Origin: Takifugu bimaculatus
Taxonomy: Eukaryota; Chordata; Actinopteri; Tetraodontiformes; Tetraodontidae
Reading direction: 5' to 3'
Assembly: GCA_004026145.2 (NCBI GenBank)
Contig: CP034977.1
Location: 5,891,713 to 5,955,712 of the forward strand
DNA length: 64,000 bases
The translations under genes and the position numbers were made by a program. The notes beneath the pieces were generated by a model. The model did not search any database, was not told the DNA's origin, and saw only the letters and a program-made list of their open reading frames with translations. Positions 1 to 11,578 of this stretch are shown piece after piece; the stretch's first letter is position 1, and the number at the start of each line of letters is the position of its first letter.

Positions 1-28
1 GGGTTGGAGTACCATCGTGGCTTGATGT
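1..28 (+). CDS. tentative A2M-like exon end
   Basis: Bases 1-28 read GLEYHRGLM in frame 1 and end one base into a codon, directly before gtgagc, a good splice donor. The next exon begins with two bases that complete a Ser codon, so the phases fit. The stretch lies in the poorly conserved bait region, so protein similarity cannot confirm it. It could instead be intron. Confidence 0.45.
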
Positions 29-3000
29 GTGAGCTGTTATTTCCCCCTCTTGTAAAACGAATGATACGAAAGTTGTACATTACTGAAATTTTGGCAATGA
101 CTCTTGTTGTGGTGTTTCTTCAGTATACCGCTTTTCAGCACCACGTGTCATGGCCATGGCGGAAACCGGTATGGCTGCGGCACCAGGAAGAGGCGTAATC
201 AAAACCGTCCGCACTTTCTTCCCAGAAACCTGGGTGTGGAAACTGGCTGAAGTCGGGTGAGGTTCTGATCTACTCAGCTTATATGAAAATGCCCCTAAAA
301 CCCCTCCTTCTAGTGGCTAGCCATATTGACGCTAATGATATAATTCCTACCATGTCCACTAGGGGCTCGGTGAGATGTAACTGAATCCTCTGACACCTGA
401 GCAAAGTATAATCTGATTAAGCCACCATGGGAAACTCCTTTTGCGTGATTGAAGATTAGCTGAATCTGTGTGTTGCTACCTCCAGAGACTCTGCACAGAC
501 GGACTTGCCCCTCACTGTCCCAGACACCATCACCACCTGGAAGACGGAGGCGTTCTGCTTGTCCCCTCAGGGTTTCGGCCTAGCTCCCCAGAACGAGATC
601 ACTGTGTTCCAGCCCTTCTTCCTGGAGCTCAGCCTGCCGTACTCCATCATCCGCGGCGAGCAGTTTGAACTGAAGGCAACCGTCTTCAACTACCAGTCCA
701 CTTGCATGATGGTGCGCGATGCCACGCTCATCTTCTCTGGATTGTAGTTGTGTTTTTATATATTTTTCGTAAATATTTTGAGCCGTGTCTTCAACAGGTC
801 AGCGTGAAAGCAGCCCCATCGGATGAATATACCCTCACACCTCTGTCCGGAAACGAGTACACTTCCTGTCTGTGTGGCAGCGAACGCAAAACCCTGAGCT
901 GGACCATGGTGCCCTCAGTGTTGGGTAAGGCCATCGAAAAACGTTAGACTGATCTATATGACAATGTTAAAATGATCCACATCAACAGCTCTCAGACAGT
1001 TGAATTTCTCATAAAATTATTGTGTTTCGTCACCTTTACAGGCGTTGTGAACGTAACTGTGAGCGCCGAGGCCATAGCATCACACGCGTCATGTGACAAC
1101 GAGATCGTGAGCGTGCCGGAGAGAGGTCGCATCGACACGGTCACGCGGTCGCTCATCGTGAAGGTAAAACCCCATCAGCTGACAGCATGTGCAATACGTT
1201 GTCATGGCGATGAGAAGGTCATGCCTTGTTTTTTTATTTCAATTTCAGGCCGAAGGGACGGAGATGAAAAAAATAAATAACTGGCTGCTGTGTCCAAACG
1301 GTCAGTCCACTTCACATCCGGGTTTCACTAAAAATGGACATTGCGTCCTATCTGCCCCCTGCTGGTAGCCTGTGGTATCAGAAAAGTTCCCTTCTCCCTC
1401 CACTGTTCTATCCATAGAGCACTAGAAGGCCATCAGAACCATTGCTCTATGCTAAATATTTCTATCTCTGCCTTTGAAACGGGATTTCATGCGTGTGTTT
1501 TATTTCCAGATGAGGTGCTGAAAGAGGAAGTCGAACTAGAACTTCCTGATAATGCGATCGATGGATCAGCCCGAGCTTTAGTATCTGTGCTGGGTAATCA
1601 GATTACTTCATTCAAATGGGTTTTATCACGTCGTTAGACGGACGGGTTCATTTTGCTCAATGCGCTCGCTGTACTTCAACCCGGCTGTCCTGCAGGCGAC
1701 ATCATGGGCCGGGCTCTGCAGAACCTGGATGGACTGTTGAAGATGCCGTACGGATGCGGGGAGCAGAACATGGCGCTCCTGGCCCCCAACATCTATATCC
1801 TACAGTACCTGAGAAGCACAGAACAGCTGACAGATGACATCTTAAAGAAGGCCATCCACTTCCTGACCAGCGGTGAGGAGCCGGATCATGGAGGATGAAT
1901 ATGTCTGTCATCCTAATCTGAATGTGCGCTTAATTTATCCAGGATATCAGAGGCAGCTGAACTACAAACACCTGGATGGATCTTACAGCGCATTTGGAAT
2001 CGGAGACGGGAACACCTGGTGAGAAGAAACGTTAGTCAGGCTGCTCAGGTCGCTACGTCTAGATTCCTGAGCTGATGATAATCTGTTCGCAGGCTGACCG
2101 CTTTCGTGGTGAGATCTTTTGAAAAAGCGAAGGCATTCATCTACATCGACCCGACAAAGATGGACGAGTCCAAGAACTGGCTGCTGGGCCGACAGAAAGA
2201 AGACGGCTGTTTTGCGCAGTCTGGAAAACTCTTCAACAACAGGATGAAGGTGATCTAATGGGCCGCCCCGAGATTCCAACCCTGGATGTGGGCGATGCTG
2301 ATGGTTTGACTGGTGCTTCCTCTCCTCAGGGTGGAGTTTCTGATGAAGTGACGCTCAGCGCTTACATCACGGCCGCCTTACTGGAGATGAACATGTCGGC
2401 TACTGTAAGTACTCGACGGTGCTAAAGTCGACAGAAGCTAAAGAGCTGGACCGGTCCAGGAATAGAAGAAAACACAGACAGATTTTTATATAACTTAGAT
2501 CGATAATGGTCGCAGAAATTTAAAAAAACCCAAACATTTTCACGGTATATTTTGCAGGATCTTCCAGTCCACAGGAGCATGATGTGCCTCAAAGAATCCA
2601 CCAACAACCTGGACAACACCTACACGACAGCTCTCATGGCCTACGTCTTCGCTCTGGCTGGAGACTTGAAGACTCGTGATTTCCTCCTGCAGCACTTGGA
2701 TTCGGTTGCCTCCCAGGAAGGTGAGTCAGAAGCCCTGAAGGGCACCATTGCAGTCTGGTCCTGTTGACCCATTTGAACCTGTGGCCTGCGTAGGGGGCTT
2801 AATCCACTGGTCCCAGAGCACAGATGAGGGGTTTGGCTCTCTGTCAGTGGAGATCGGCTCCTACGTTCTGCTCGCCAAACTCAGTGGTTCTCCTACTACC
2901 GAAGACCTGGGCTATGCCAGCCGCATCGTCAGATGGCTCTCCATGCAGCAGAACTACTATGGAGGCTTCTCCTCTACACAGGTATGAGCAAAGGAGATGG

Positions 3001-4415
3001 GGATCTTCCTGGGACGTAGAAAATCACATCCATAGAGGATAACTGGGCTGTCGTTGTTGTAGGACACGGTGGTCGCTCTTCAGGCTCTGGCCCTTTACTC
3101 CTCTCTGGTGTACAGCACAAAGGGTTCAAGCACGGTCAAGGTCAATAGCCCCAGTGGTCAACTGGTATTTGATGTGAACCAGAACAACAAACTGGTCTAC
3201 CACGAGAAGCTGCTGAAGGACCTGGGAGGAAAAGTCAACCTGGAAGTGGAGGGCTCAATGTGTGCTTCAATACAGGTACTGGTCCACAAAATGAGTACCC
3301 AGAGCTTGTAGATGTTTAGAATCACAGAACCGGATCATACCTGCTCGACTCAGTAGACCTGCCACATAACATCCGTCCTAACATCTTCCCAGATTTCTCT
3401 TCACTACAACATTCCAACTCCTACCACCGTTGACATTTTCTTCGTGGAGGCAAAAGCAGAGTGTCAGACTCAGAAAAACAGAGTCACGCTGAAGCTTTCG
3501 TCCCTGTGAGTAAAGGTCAGCTACCGCTTCAAACGAGACTACAACAACGCCGCTAGAGCATAGCGTTTGTGGATGTGTTACAGATACAGGGGCAAGCAAC
3601 AGACCACAAACATGGTCATCCTGGAGGTTACAATGCTGTCTGGATTTGTTCCCGACCCCGAGTCTGTGGCGAATGTGAGTAAAGTACACCCTGCTCAAGA
3701 GGGTTTAATACTTCAGTAAAACTGTCTGAGGGTAAAGAACTTTATTCTCCATCAAGCTGACATTCTTATATTGACCCCATGCAGCTCCGTCAAGCCCTCT
3801 TGGTGGGTCGTGTTGACGAGAACGAGGGCCAAGTTCTGATCTACATCACTGAGGTCAGGAAGATCTGCTGTGACGGTTGATCTCCATCTTAGATCATGTG
3901 ATAACCTCAGTCTTGTCTCCAACAGCTGCCGAAGGACACCCCGATCCACCACACTTTAACCCTGATCCAGGAGGTCCCAGTGCAGAACCTGAAACCAGCT
4001 TTGGTCAAGATCTACGACTACTACCAGCCCAGTAAGACCTTCTTTTCTGCTCCGTCTGACATGACACATGAGTTTAGGTTTAAATTTGAACTTAGAATTA
4101 TTTTTTATGTTAATCTAATTCTTCTGTTTCTTATCAGGTGACCAGGCAGAGACGGAATATGTCGTCAACTGTGATGTAGGTAAGTTGATTGAGTTATAAT
4201 ACAGCAAATATAATAACCAAACATTTTCATTACATTAGCAGACATAATTTTCAACATATCTTACCCTTTCAACGTATCTTAACTTTGACATCTGTCGCTG
4301 TTCGTGCCTGTTGTGTTACACATTTCATTCTAAATTGTGACCTCATATTCACTTTGTATGAAAAGTGTGTGTTTTGAGTGAAATTTAACACATTTTCCTT
4401 TCGTTTGCAGACTAA
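1..4415 (+). CDS. alpha-2-macroglobulin-like protease inhibitor, 3' part (20 exons, 5' end off window)
   Basis: Secreted thioester protein that traps proteases after bait-region cleavage; family function is established knowledge. Exons read from the sequence, all with consistent phases and GT/AG borders: 1-28 (tentative), 139-256, 486-711, 798-924, 1042-1163, 1249-1300, 1510-1593, 1696-1872, 1943-2018, 2093-2249, 2330-2404, 2558-2720, 2794-2981, 3063-3275, 3393-3505, 3584-3674, 3785-3853, 3926-4031, 4138-4179, 4411-4415 (two bases plus TAA). That is about 2.2 kb of coding sequence, roughly half of a usual 1,450-residue protein. Landmarks are FFPETW after the bait region, TVPDTITTW, the thioester PYGCGEQNM, and KPALVKIYDYY near the C-terminus. 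The order and many exon borders match human A2M. No frameshift or internal stop was found. Teleosts have several A2M-like paralogs, and I cannot say which this is. The signal peptide and most of the bait region lie upstream. Confidence 0.93.
1353..1368 (-). promoter_or_regulatory. CTCF-like motif in A2M-like intron
   Basis: The - strand reads CTACCAGCAGGGGGCA, with a full match to CCASYAGRKGGC, in the intron between exons 1249-1300 and 1510-1593. Confidence 0.4.
1696..3275 (+). other. thioester (alpha-helical TED) domain exons of the A2M-like gene
   Basis: Exons 1696-1872 to 3063-3275 encode the thioester domain. The internal thioester motif CGEQ is at 1755-1766, within PYGCGEQNM. Cys and Gln of this motif form the bond that reacts with an attacking protease, so this copy keeps the chemistry of an active inhibitor. 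Conserved blocks that follow are YQRQLNYKH, DGSYSAFG, GNTWLTAFVV, DEVTLSAYITAALLE, TALMAYVFALAG and GGFSSTQDTVVALQAL. All are typical of the A2M/complement C3 superfamily and closest to A2M. Confidence 0.92.
3393..4415 (+). other. receptor-binding domain exons of the A2M-like gene
   Basis: Exons 3393-3505 through 4411-4415 encode the C-terminal receptor-binding domain, which in the family is exposed after protease trapping and binds LRP1. It ends with VQNLKPALVKIYDYY and a short tail EYVVNCDVD before the stop. The human protein has a longer end with the same YDYY block. The final exon adds only the last two bases of an Asp codon and TAA. Confidence 0.85.
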
Positions 4416-4926
4416 ATAATCAAGTGGCATCATCTCTCTGGATGGTTTCTTTGTTTGCTTTTTGAAGTAAAGTTGTGCATCGATTCAATATTGTCCGTTT
4501 CACTTTTAGTCATTTGATCATTTACATGAAGGTGTTTGGCAACAGCCAACAGGAAACATTCTTAGACAACAACATACATCCAGGGGGCGCCATAGTTTGT
4601 ATTTAGGCCTTTTAGTCTCTTCCAGGCTACTGTAAAAACATAGCGGAGCCACATTCTCGTACTCATAAACTGGGACCAATGTCAAAATTTGACATTTCAA
4701 TCTGTCATCAGATTATTAAAATCTTGTCTTTATGTGCAATCTCTTCCACATCGAACACACATAAAGCAAAGTGAGAACTGTATCTGTGTTTTTATTACAA
4801 TAGACACTGAAAGATTTACAGTACAGTTTAGTGGCAAAATGGAAGATGCAGTGAGTCAGTCCATGGCAAAATGTAAAAGATATTTCCTGCTAAAATGATT
4901 CTCCTTTGGTTGGTCTTTGATTGCTC
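4416..4926 (+). terminator. A2M-like 3' UTR with possible poly(A) signals
   Basis: No canonical AATAAA follows the stop closely. The variant AGTAAA lies at 4466-4471, about 50 bases after the stop, followed by T/G-rich sequence. A second variant ATTAAA is at 4715-4720. I cannot tell which is used. No other gene is visible in this stretch. Confidence 0.4.
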
Positions 4927-5026
4927 NNNNNNNNNNNNNNNNNNNNNNNNNNNNNNNNNNNNNNNNNNNNNNNNNNNNNNNNNNNNNNNNNNNNNNNNNN
5001 NNNNNNNNNNNNNNNNNNNNNNNNNN
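4927..5026. other. assembly gap, 100 N
   Basis: Exactly 100 undetermined bases, the conventional placeholder for a gap of unknown size. Sequence to the left is ordinary A2M 3' flank. Sequence to the right is strongly GC-rich with purine and poly-G runs. The adjacency of the A2M-like gene and the microRNA locus rests on this join. Confidence 0.98.
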
Positions 5027-7250
5027 TCTGGAACTCGTTAACTCGCCGTCTCCAGCTGCTGCTGCAGCATCAAACTGCAGAGGTGCACAAAGGGGGAGGA
5101 GCCACCAGCGCAGCGGCGAGGGTGGACGGTCGCCGCTGCGCTGAAATTAGGCGTTGTTCTGCTGCCGGGGGGGGATGGGGGGGGGGGCAGAGGCAGTGAT
5201 GCATGGATGAGCTGACAGCCGAGAGGGGGGGTGAAAGGGGCAGAGGGGGGAGGAGATAATATTAGAGCGCCGGGAGACGGCGGCTCGAGATTTTTGTTGC
5301 AGTGAGAGGAGGGAAAAAAAGGGAGAATTTGGAGGAGATAAATGACACCAGCGTGGGGGGGGGGGGGGGGCATCTGAGGATACGGCCTCCTAAAGTGACT
5401 GCGGCACAGCCTCCGTCCGATTACATCACAGCTGAGCTCTAGCTCCTCCCCCCTCTGGTCTCCGCTGACCTTAAAGCACCTCCAAGCCAACTCTAACAAT
5501 TAAGGGGGGCGCACGGAGCACGTGCACGTGCACTGGGACGGATCCCGCTTTAACGGGATGTGGAGGCCACGCCGGTCCTCCCGCGGATGCGTCACAGCAC
5601 CGAGAACCTGCGTCCTCCAGGAGGACGAGTCGGCCGCTAGCACTCGATGGCGTCGCCGCGGTGACGTGCGTCCGCGGGCGTCAGACTGTTGACGAGGGGT
5701 GTTGGTTGGTTGCCAGTGTTAGCAAGAATGCTCTATTTAGGCTTTTGTGCTAACATCTCCGAAACCGTTTATTATTTCTTTTACTCTCCAGATGGTGTCG
5801 GCTAACTTAGCATTGTTGCTAATGTTTAATGAGCGAGTGAGCGGTCACCTTCAGACGGTGCCTAACACGCCGTCTGAGGTCGGTTTGTCCGCGACGAGGA
5901 CGCCACCGTGAATGAATCGTGGCTCTTCGTCCTCAGCCGCTAGCCGCGCGGCTGCTAACAGTATTAGCACCTCTACAGGCGGGGCACCTCTGAGAACATC
6001 CAGACTGTTCCAGGTGTTTGTCTGTATTAATCTGGACTCTCTCCTATCCCCCGTAGATGTGCGCAGGTGTTCCACGCAGCGGACAGGTGCGTCCTGATGC
6101 CCCGCACATCAGTAAGTACCGCTCATAAAACCTCAACTTTGTAGATGTTTCACTTTTGTCACGATTCTCTCCAAAATGTGTTCAGCTAAAAATACAAAGT
6201 GGCCAAATCAAAGCAGCTAAAAGAGGTGCTAGCATGAAAGAGCGGGTGGGTTCTAGCGAAAAACGCTTTGATTTTTTCATAATACGCTTGTGTTTCGCAC
6301 GGCTGCTCTCTGGCGCCACCACACCTCGCACCCAGGTACTGCATTGTTAATTAGTTGCGCGCTACGTTGCCTGTTAGCGACAGCGGCGTAATATGGTCCA
6401 CGTTTTTCACCAATTGACGGAAAACTCGGCCTTTTGGCGGCATTTTACATGGATCGGTTTAATTTAAATAAACAACCCCGACGGCCCAGAATGTCCGGAC
6501 TGACAATAATCCGGATGTTGGGAATCTGGCGTTTATCCCCCCGTTACTGCTGGCAGCTGCACAGACATAAGGAGAAGCATCATTACAAGAACTGCGGCCT
6601 GTTAATGGGTCTTCGCTACGTGGGGGGCCGGTCGGCTCTGCACGGCAGGCGGGGGCAGGGGGGGCGACGGAGGGCAGAGGCGAAATCGAGGAAACATGTT
6701 TGCGTCCAGCAGGGGCCACTTTCATCTGCAGGATCAGACCAGGTCACGTGATCCCCCTAGGGGGCGGGGACTGGAACTGCACGCTGAGCTAACGTCTTTT
6801 CAGCTTTAGCTAACGATGCTAACGGCCCAGAGGATCGGAGGCGAGCGCGTCGCTTCAGACGTTCCACAGTTTGGCTCTCCTGGGATTGGTCTAAAACCAG
6901 GAAGTAGACTTTTCCAGGACCTCTACTCGGTCTGGAACCAGACATCTGCAGTGCACGTGGGCGTGCACCGCCCGAACCTGTGCTGTCCTTCAGGACGTCC
7001 CACCGAGCCTCTGCAGAGGGGAGGGCGGAGCTGTGGGCGTGTCCCGGGCTTATTTTGGGAAACCACATGATGTCTAGCTCATTTGCAGCCGCTGTGCGTG
7101 TGTGTGTGTGCGTGCGTGCGTGGTCACGGTCATGTGAAGGTCATGCCATCCCCGTGTGGAGAATCCTGGAGACCTGCCAGTGCCGATGGGGGCTGCGTCT
7201 CTGGCTCCGGCTTCCCCCACTGCAGAGCATTGATCAAGTGTCCTCACCTG
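5027..7250. other. GC-rich, CpG-containing non-coding DNA
   Basis: Begins with G- and GA-rich low-complexity sequence (for example the G run near 5356-5370) and continues as CpG-rich DNA. Open reading frames here are short, overlap on both strands and have no recognisable protein motif. It may be upstream control DNA of the microRNA host transcript (inference). Confidence 0.5.
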
Positions 7251-7254
7251 CTGC

Positions 7255-7450
7255 AATCAGCCAATAGGAACGCAGCAAACGCCCCAGACAGCCAATGGCC
7301 ACGTGGGGAAAGGTTCGGAGGCTGGAGACAAAGGCGCCAGACAAGGGTGTGTGGTTTTTTCCCTCCTCTCGCTCGACCGAGGAAGCGTAATGGAGGAAGG
7401 ACGGCGGGTAAAATGGCGGCGAGCGGAGTGGAGGAGGTGTAAAGGTAGGG
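7255..7450 (+). promoter_or_regulatory. candidate CpG promoter: two CCAAT boxes, E-box, YY1-like site
   Basis: CCAAT boxes at 7261-7265 and 7292-7296 (31 bases apart, both in + orientation) are followed by the E-box CACGTG at 7300-7305. About 110 bases downstream lies AAAATGGCGGC (7410-7420), the usual YY1 form seen just after start sites. No TATA box is obvious. The order CCAAT-E-box-YY1 on one strand is typical of CpG-island promoters. It lies about 14.4 kb upstream of mir-100 in the same orientation, so it may drive the host transcript. No transcript evidence is available. Confidence 0.45.
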
Positions 7451-7563
7451 AAGGATGGGGAGAGGGAGGGTAATGAGGCGTGGAGAGATGGATGATGGAG
7501 AAGAGAGGGACAATGGATGTGAGGAGGAGAGAAAAGGAAGCAGACTAGAGGGGCAACGAGGAG

Positions 7564-7566
<3 letters not shown>

Positions 7567-7599
<33 letters not shown>
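7567..7599. repeat. (CA)n microsatellite
   Basis: Uninterrupted CA dinucleotide tract of about 33 bases. Confidence 0.97.
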
Positions 7600-7603
<4 letters not shown>

Positions 7604-8737
7604 TCAGCTTATTCAGGGCTTTAATGAAGCTGTCAGGATGAAAAACGACCCGGTCCGATCCAGAAACTCCACAAGTACACAACAAACTTTCCACGCTGCG
7701 ACGCCAGAGGAGCGGACGGAGGAACGGCGTCTATCGCCACGCCCCCCCCGGAGGGAGACCCGGAGCTCTCGGGACGGACGTCAGAACCTGGACTCTGATG
7801 ATCAGACGGCTGGTTCTGAGTCCGGATCACCAGATAAATGGGCCGCCGTGCATCTGCCTCGCTCACCTTTGGCGTCGCCATCTCGGACGTGTTAGCTCAT
7901 CTTTATTATTAGCATTAGCCCCTCTTGTGCTATTTGGAGCCCCGACAGAATAAAAGCGGCCGTTATTCGAGAGCTTTCAGATTAGCTTAGATTAGCTTCC
8001 TGATGCTTTACAGCTCGGCCAGGCCGACGTTTCTCCGCCCTCCTGCTGTCATGTGACCTCTCGCACACGCAGGTGAGATCAGACGGTCTGGATTGATTTG
8101 TGCTTCCTGTAGCCTCTCGCGTCTTCATCCGTGTTTCCGACCGTCGGATCACGCCCCGCTCAGCCTCTCTGTCTTCTGGCTACCTTCCACTAGCCTAGCA
8201 GCGAATGCTAAACCAGCTCAGTTTCCACGGCGTCGCCTTGAAACCACTGATACGTCTGCTAACGTTGCGCGGCGGAGCAACATGCTAGCACCCGCTAGCT
8301 GGTTTCTCTCATTTTCTGGGGGTCTGACAATGACCGAATTAAGCGCCATGGCAGATGTTCCAGGAAGTTGTTGGTGGTTGTGAATCTTGTTTCCATCAGT
8401 GGTTCAGAGGCGGAGCGGCTCCCAGCTTTAGCGAAGCTTCACAATAAACCCTTTTAACGTCCCTTTTTCGGCGGTCCCACCACAGGCCGTGTGATTAATC
8501 GCTGGCTCGCGTTTTCCTTTTCCAGTTGTGTGCAATCGGCCCCGACGGCGTGCGTTTCTGTGGCGGCGTCCAGCAGCAGCGCAGCTACGTGTCCCAGATC
8601 TCCAGCTCGCTTCCCTCCCCCCATCCGGGCCCGAATGTCGACACGCGGAACATGTTTCCGATGTTTCTGAAGCGAAGACGAAGACGGATTTCATTTAAAA
8701 TGCTGACGTAGGGAAAAAAATGTTGCTATGCTAAGTG

Positions 8738-8740
<3 letters not shown>

Positions 8741-8769
<29 letters not shown>
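8741..8769. repeat. (CA)n microsatellite
   Basis: CA dinucleotide tract of 29 bases. Confidence 0.97.
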
Positions 8770-8771
<2 letters not shown>

Positions 8772-9639
8772 GTATGTAATCCCATCGTCCCATCCCAGTG
8801 CTCTGTGTTTGTTTGTGCAGTATCCTGTTCCCGGTGCCATATGCTATCCGTAGCCGCTGGTATCGCTGGCCGCCGCCGGCCTCAGCGGCCTGCTGTTCTC
8901 AGGGCTCGGCCCGTCTTGTCCAAACAAAGACTCCACTGACAAACACAGTCAGGTCCCGGAGTTCCCCGTCAACGTTCCGGAGCGGAGCAGCGTATTGTTT
9001 TCCTTTCCGAGCAGCTCTGCGCCGCCCTCGGCTGCGGCCGCCATCGACCCGGGCAACAGCGCCACGAAGGGAGGAAGCGGCGCCGATTTAGCATCGCAGA
9101 GGCCGGCGTTCCCATTCAACTGTGGGACAGGCTGCTAACGTTAGCGTTACCGTTTTGTGCGCCCGCGTCACCTGAAAAGGTGCTAACGCTGGATTAGGAT
9201 CGCTGCGGGACCCCTCCCCCCCCCCTCCTCCAGAGGACAGAGGCCTCCTTGTGCTGCCGTGACTCCGTATCTAAGAGATGCTTCTTCTGGGCTGGAAATG
9301 TCGACGGGGTGATTTTCGAACGCTTGGAAACGACGGCGCCGTTTCCAGGAACCCGGAAAAGTTCAACATGGCCGCCAGAGGCTGCATTACGTCACCTGAA
9401 AATCCCTCCAGGTTGGAGCGCTCTGACATTGAGTAATGTCAAGGCCGTGTGTACGAAATAAAGAAGTTAAAGCCCCCCCCCCGGCTCCACGTACACCCGA
9501 CATGCAGACGCGAGCGGCACGGCGGCTATTTTTGACTCCTCAACGCTCCCTGGATGCGGCTTTTTTTACAACCTCCTCGGCAACTTTGATGATTGTCCGG
9601 GAGCCAACCTGTAATCATTTAATGCACTGTACTTGTTCC

Positions 9640-9658
9640 GGGGGGGGGGGGGGGGGGG
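9640..9658. repeat. poly-G tract
   Basis: Run of 19 G. Such runs are prone to length errors in assemblies and can form quadruplexes. Confidence 0.95.
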
Positions 9659-11531
9659 AAGAAGAGGCTCCTTCACTCCATCCCAGAATTCTCTTTCAAC
9701 TGCTGTTGCGTATTCCGTTTGAAGCTTGACGGCTTCATTTGGGAAGCGTCTCAATTAGGCGGAATGTTTCTGCCGACATATCTGTGCGCCCAGAACGTCT
9801 CACCAGGACATGAAAGCCCGGGCTTAAGGAAGTCATCGCGCACCGCGGCGTGGAGCGGCGCACGCGCGCACTCCCGCGTGCACATGCTAACGCTAAAAAT
9901 AGCGGCAGCTATCCTACTAACGCTGGCTAATGCTCCTCACCCCAGACAGGCGGATTTGCATATCTTTAATGTGCGACTCGGGTTTCTTATAAGAACCGGC
10001 GGGAGGCTCCCGGTGCACGGCGAGTAGCCACGTTCTGTGGGGGGGGGTACGGTTGCTGAGGTGATTTCAGATTTTTGGGGGGGTCAGGACTGAATATCAA
10101 TACCTCAGAAAAATGTGGTCGACTCCAGAACTGGTTTAGCTGCGGCTCACGTGTGTCGTTACCTTGTTATACGTTATTTTGGATGAGTGGGTTCAATTGA
10201 ACGGCTAATTAGCGCTGGTGTGGTTCAGCTAGCGCTGTAGGGTGGGGGTGGGTGGGGGGGGGGGGTTATTTATGCCATTAAACTCGGCAGTAATCGGTTG
10301 AGCATTAGCGTTAGCTCGCAGCTGCGAGCTTTATTCCCGCTGGAGCCCGACACTCATGTCCAAATATCCCAGATTGAACAATAACACCATCAATGCCCGT
10401 TCAGACGCCTCCAACGCCGCTGAACCAAACACTCGCGAGGATCCCAGACCGCCATCCGCCGCTGTTTATTTACGGGAGAAGCGGCAGCGGCTAAAAAGCC
10501 TGATCAGCCAAACACAGCTTGATTTCCTAAAGATTCCCGCGAGATTCCCACTGCATCCGGTCAGAGGCCGCCGTGTTTATCCGCCTCGGATTCAAATAAA
10601 GATCTCTGCTCCTCTCAAATAAATAGTTGGTGAGGAGTCGGCAGCAGGGACCTGGAGAAAAGACAAAACCACAGAAGAAGAAGGATCCTTTGCTTTGGCC
10701 GCAGCATAAATAATCTGGGATATTCGTCTCCTCGTCATTATTCACCAGTTCCTGAAAGAGGCGTTCCTGGCGTCACGTCACGCGGATCCTCCATTTTATC
10801 GTCCCGCCCCTCGATCTCACCTCTTTAATGGTTCCGTTCGACCCGTCGGCTACGGCCTCCGACCGATCGGGACGACTCACTTAAACGATGGCGGGACGTG
10901 AGGTGAACTGGGACATTTCGGCTTTCCGAAACCTCCCATTTTCCAGTCCGGACTGGTTTTTCCTTGCCTATAGAATAGAGATATTAATGCTAAATGCTAC
11001 CACCTGATCCACCAATTAGCCCCGTAGTTTAAAGCCTGAACCAGGCGACTCCCAGTTTGGCCTCCCGGTCTGTTGCTGTCGCGGCCTGTCTGTCCGTCCG
11101 TCCGTCCGCCTGTCTGTCATTCCAGACTCTCCTTGCGTGTTTCGCAACAGCCACCCAAGCTATACAGCTGCTCAGCCGGTGGAAGAACGCCAGGACCAGC
11201 GCCAGTCAGCCGGGGCGCCAGTTGGGCCGTCCATCACTAACATTAAAGACATGCTATCCACCCGAGTGTATCCTGCTGGCTTACCGCCCTGATCCCCTGT
11301 CCCAGCCGCCCCGCGTTGCGCCCCCTCCGCCCGCCCGCTCGGGGGGGCCCTGGCTAAAGTGCCCTCCTTGCTTTAGCGGCGCGGCGCGGCTCCCCGGCGT
11401 CCGCGCCTCCGCTTTAGCCCTCTTAAAACGCACGTGCTAATAAATGAGGAGCCTGCTGGAAATAAACGCTTTCTCATGTGCAGCCAAGCTGCCCAGCCGC
11501 TGGGGTCATTGTGCCCGAAAGGGCCGAGCGC

Positions 11532-11578
11532 GGCGCACGAGCGAGGCGCACGAGCGAGGCGCACGAGCGCGGCGCACG
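11532..11578. repeat. 13-bp GC-rich tandem repeat
   Basis: About three and a half copies of the unit GGCGCACGAGCGA, nearly identical. Confidence 0.9.

Noticed and set aside
5038..5499. 153-codon open frame on the - strand next to the gap
   Set aside because: Pro/Ser-rich translation of G-rich low-complexity DNA, with no start context or motif.
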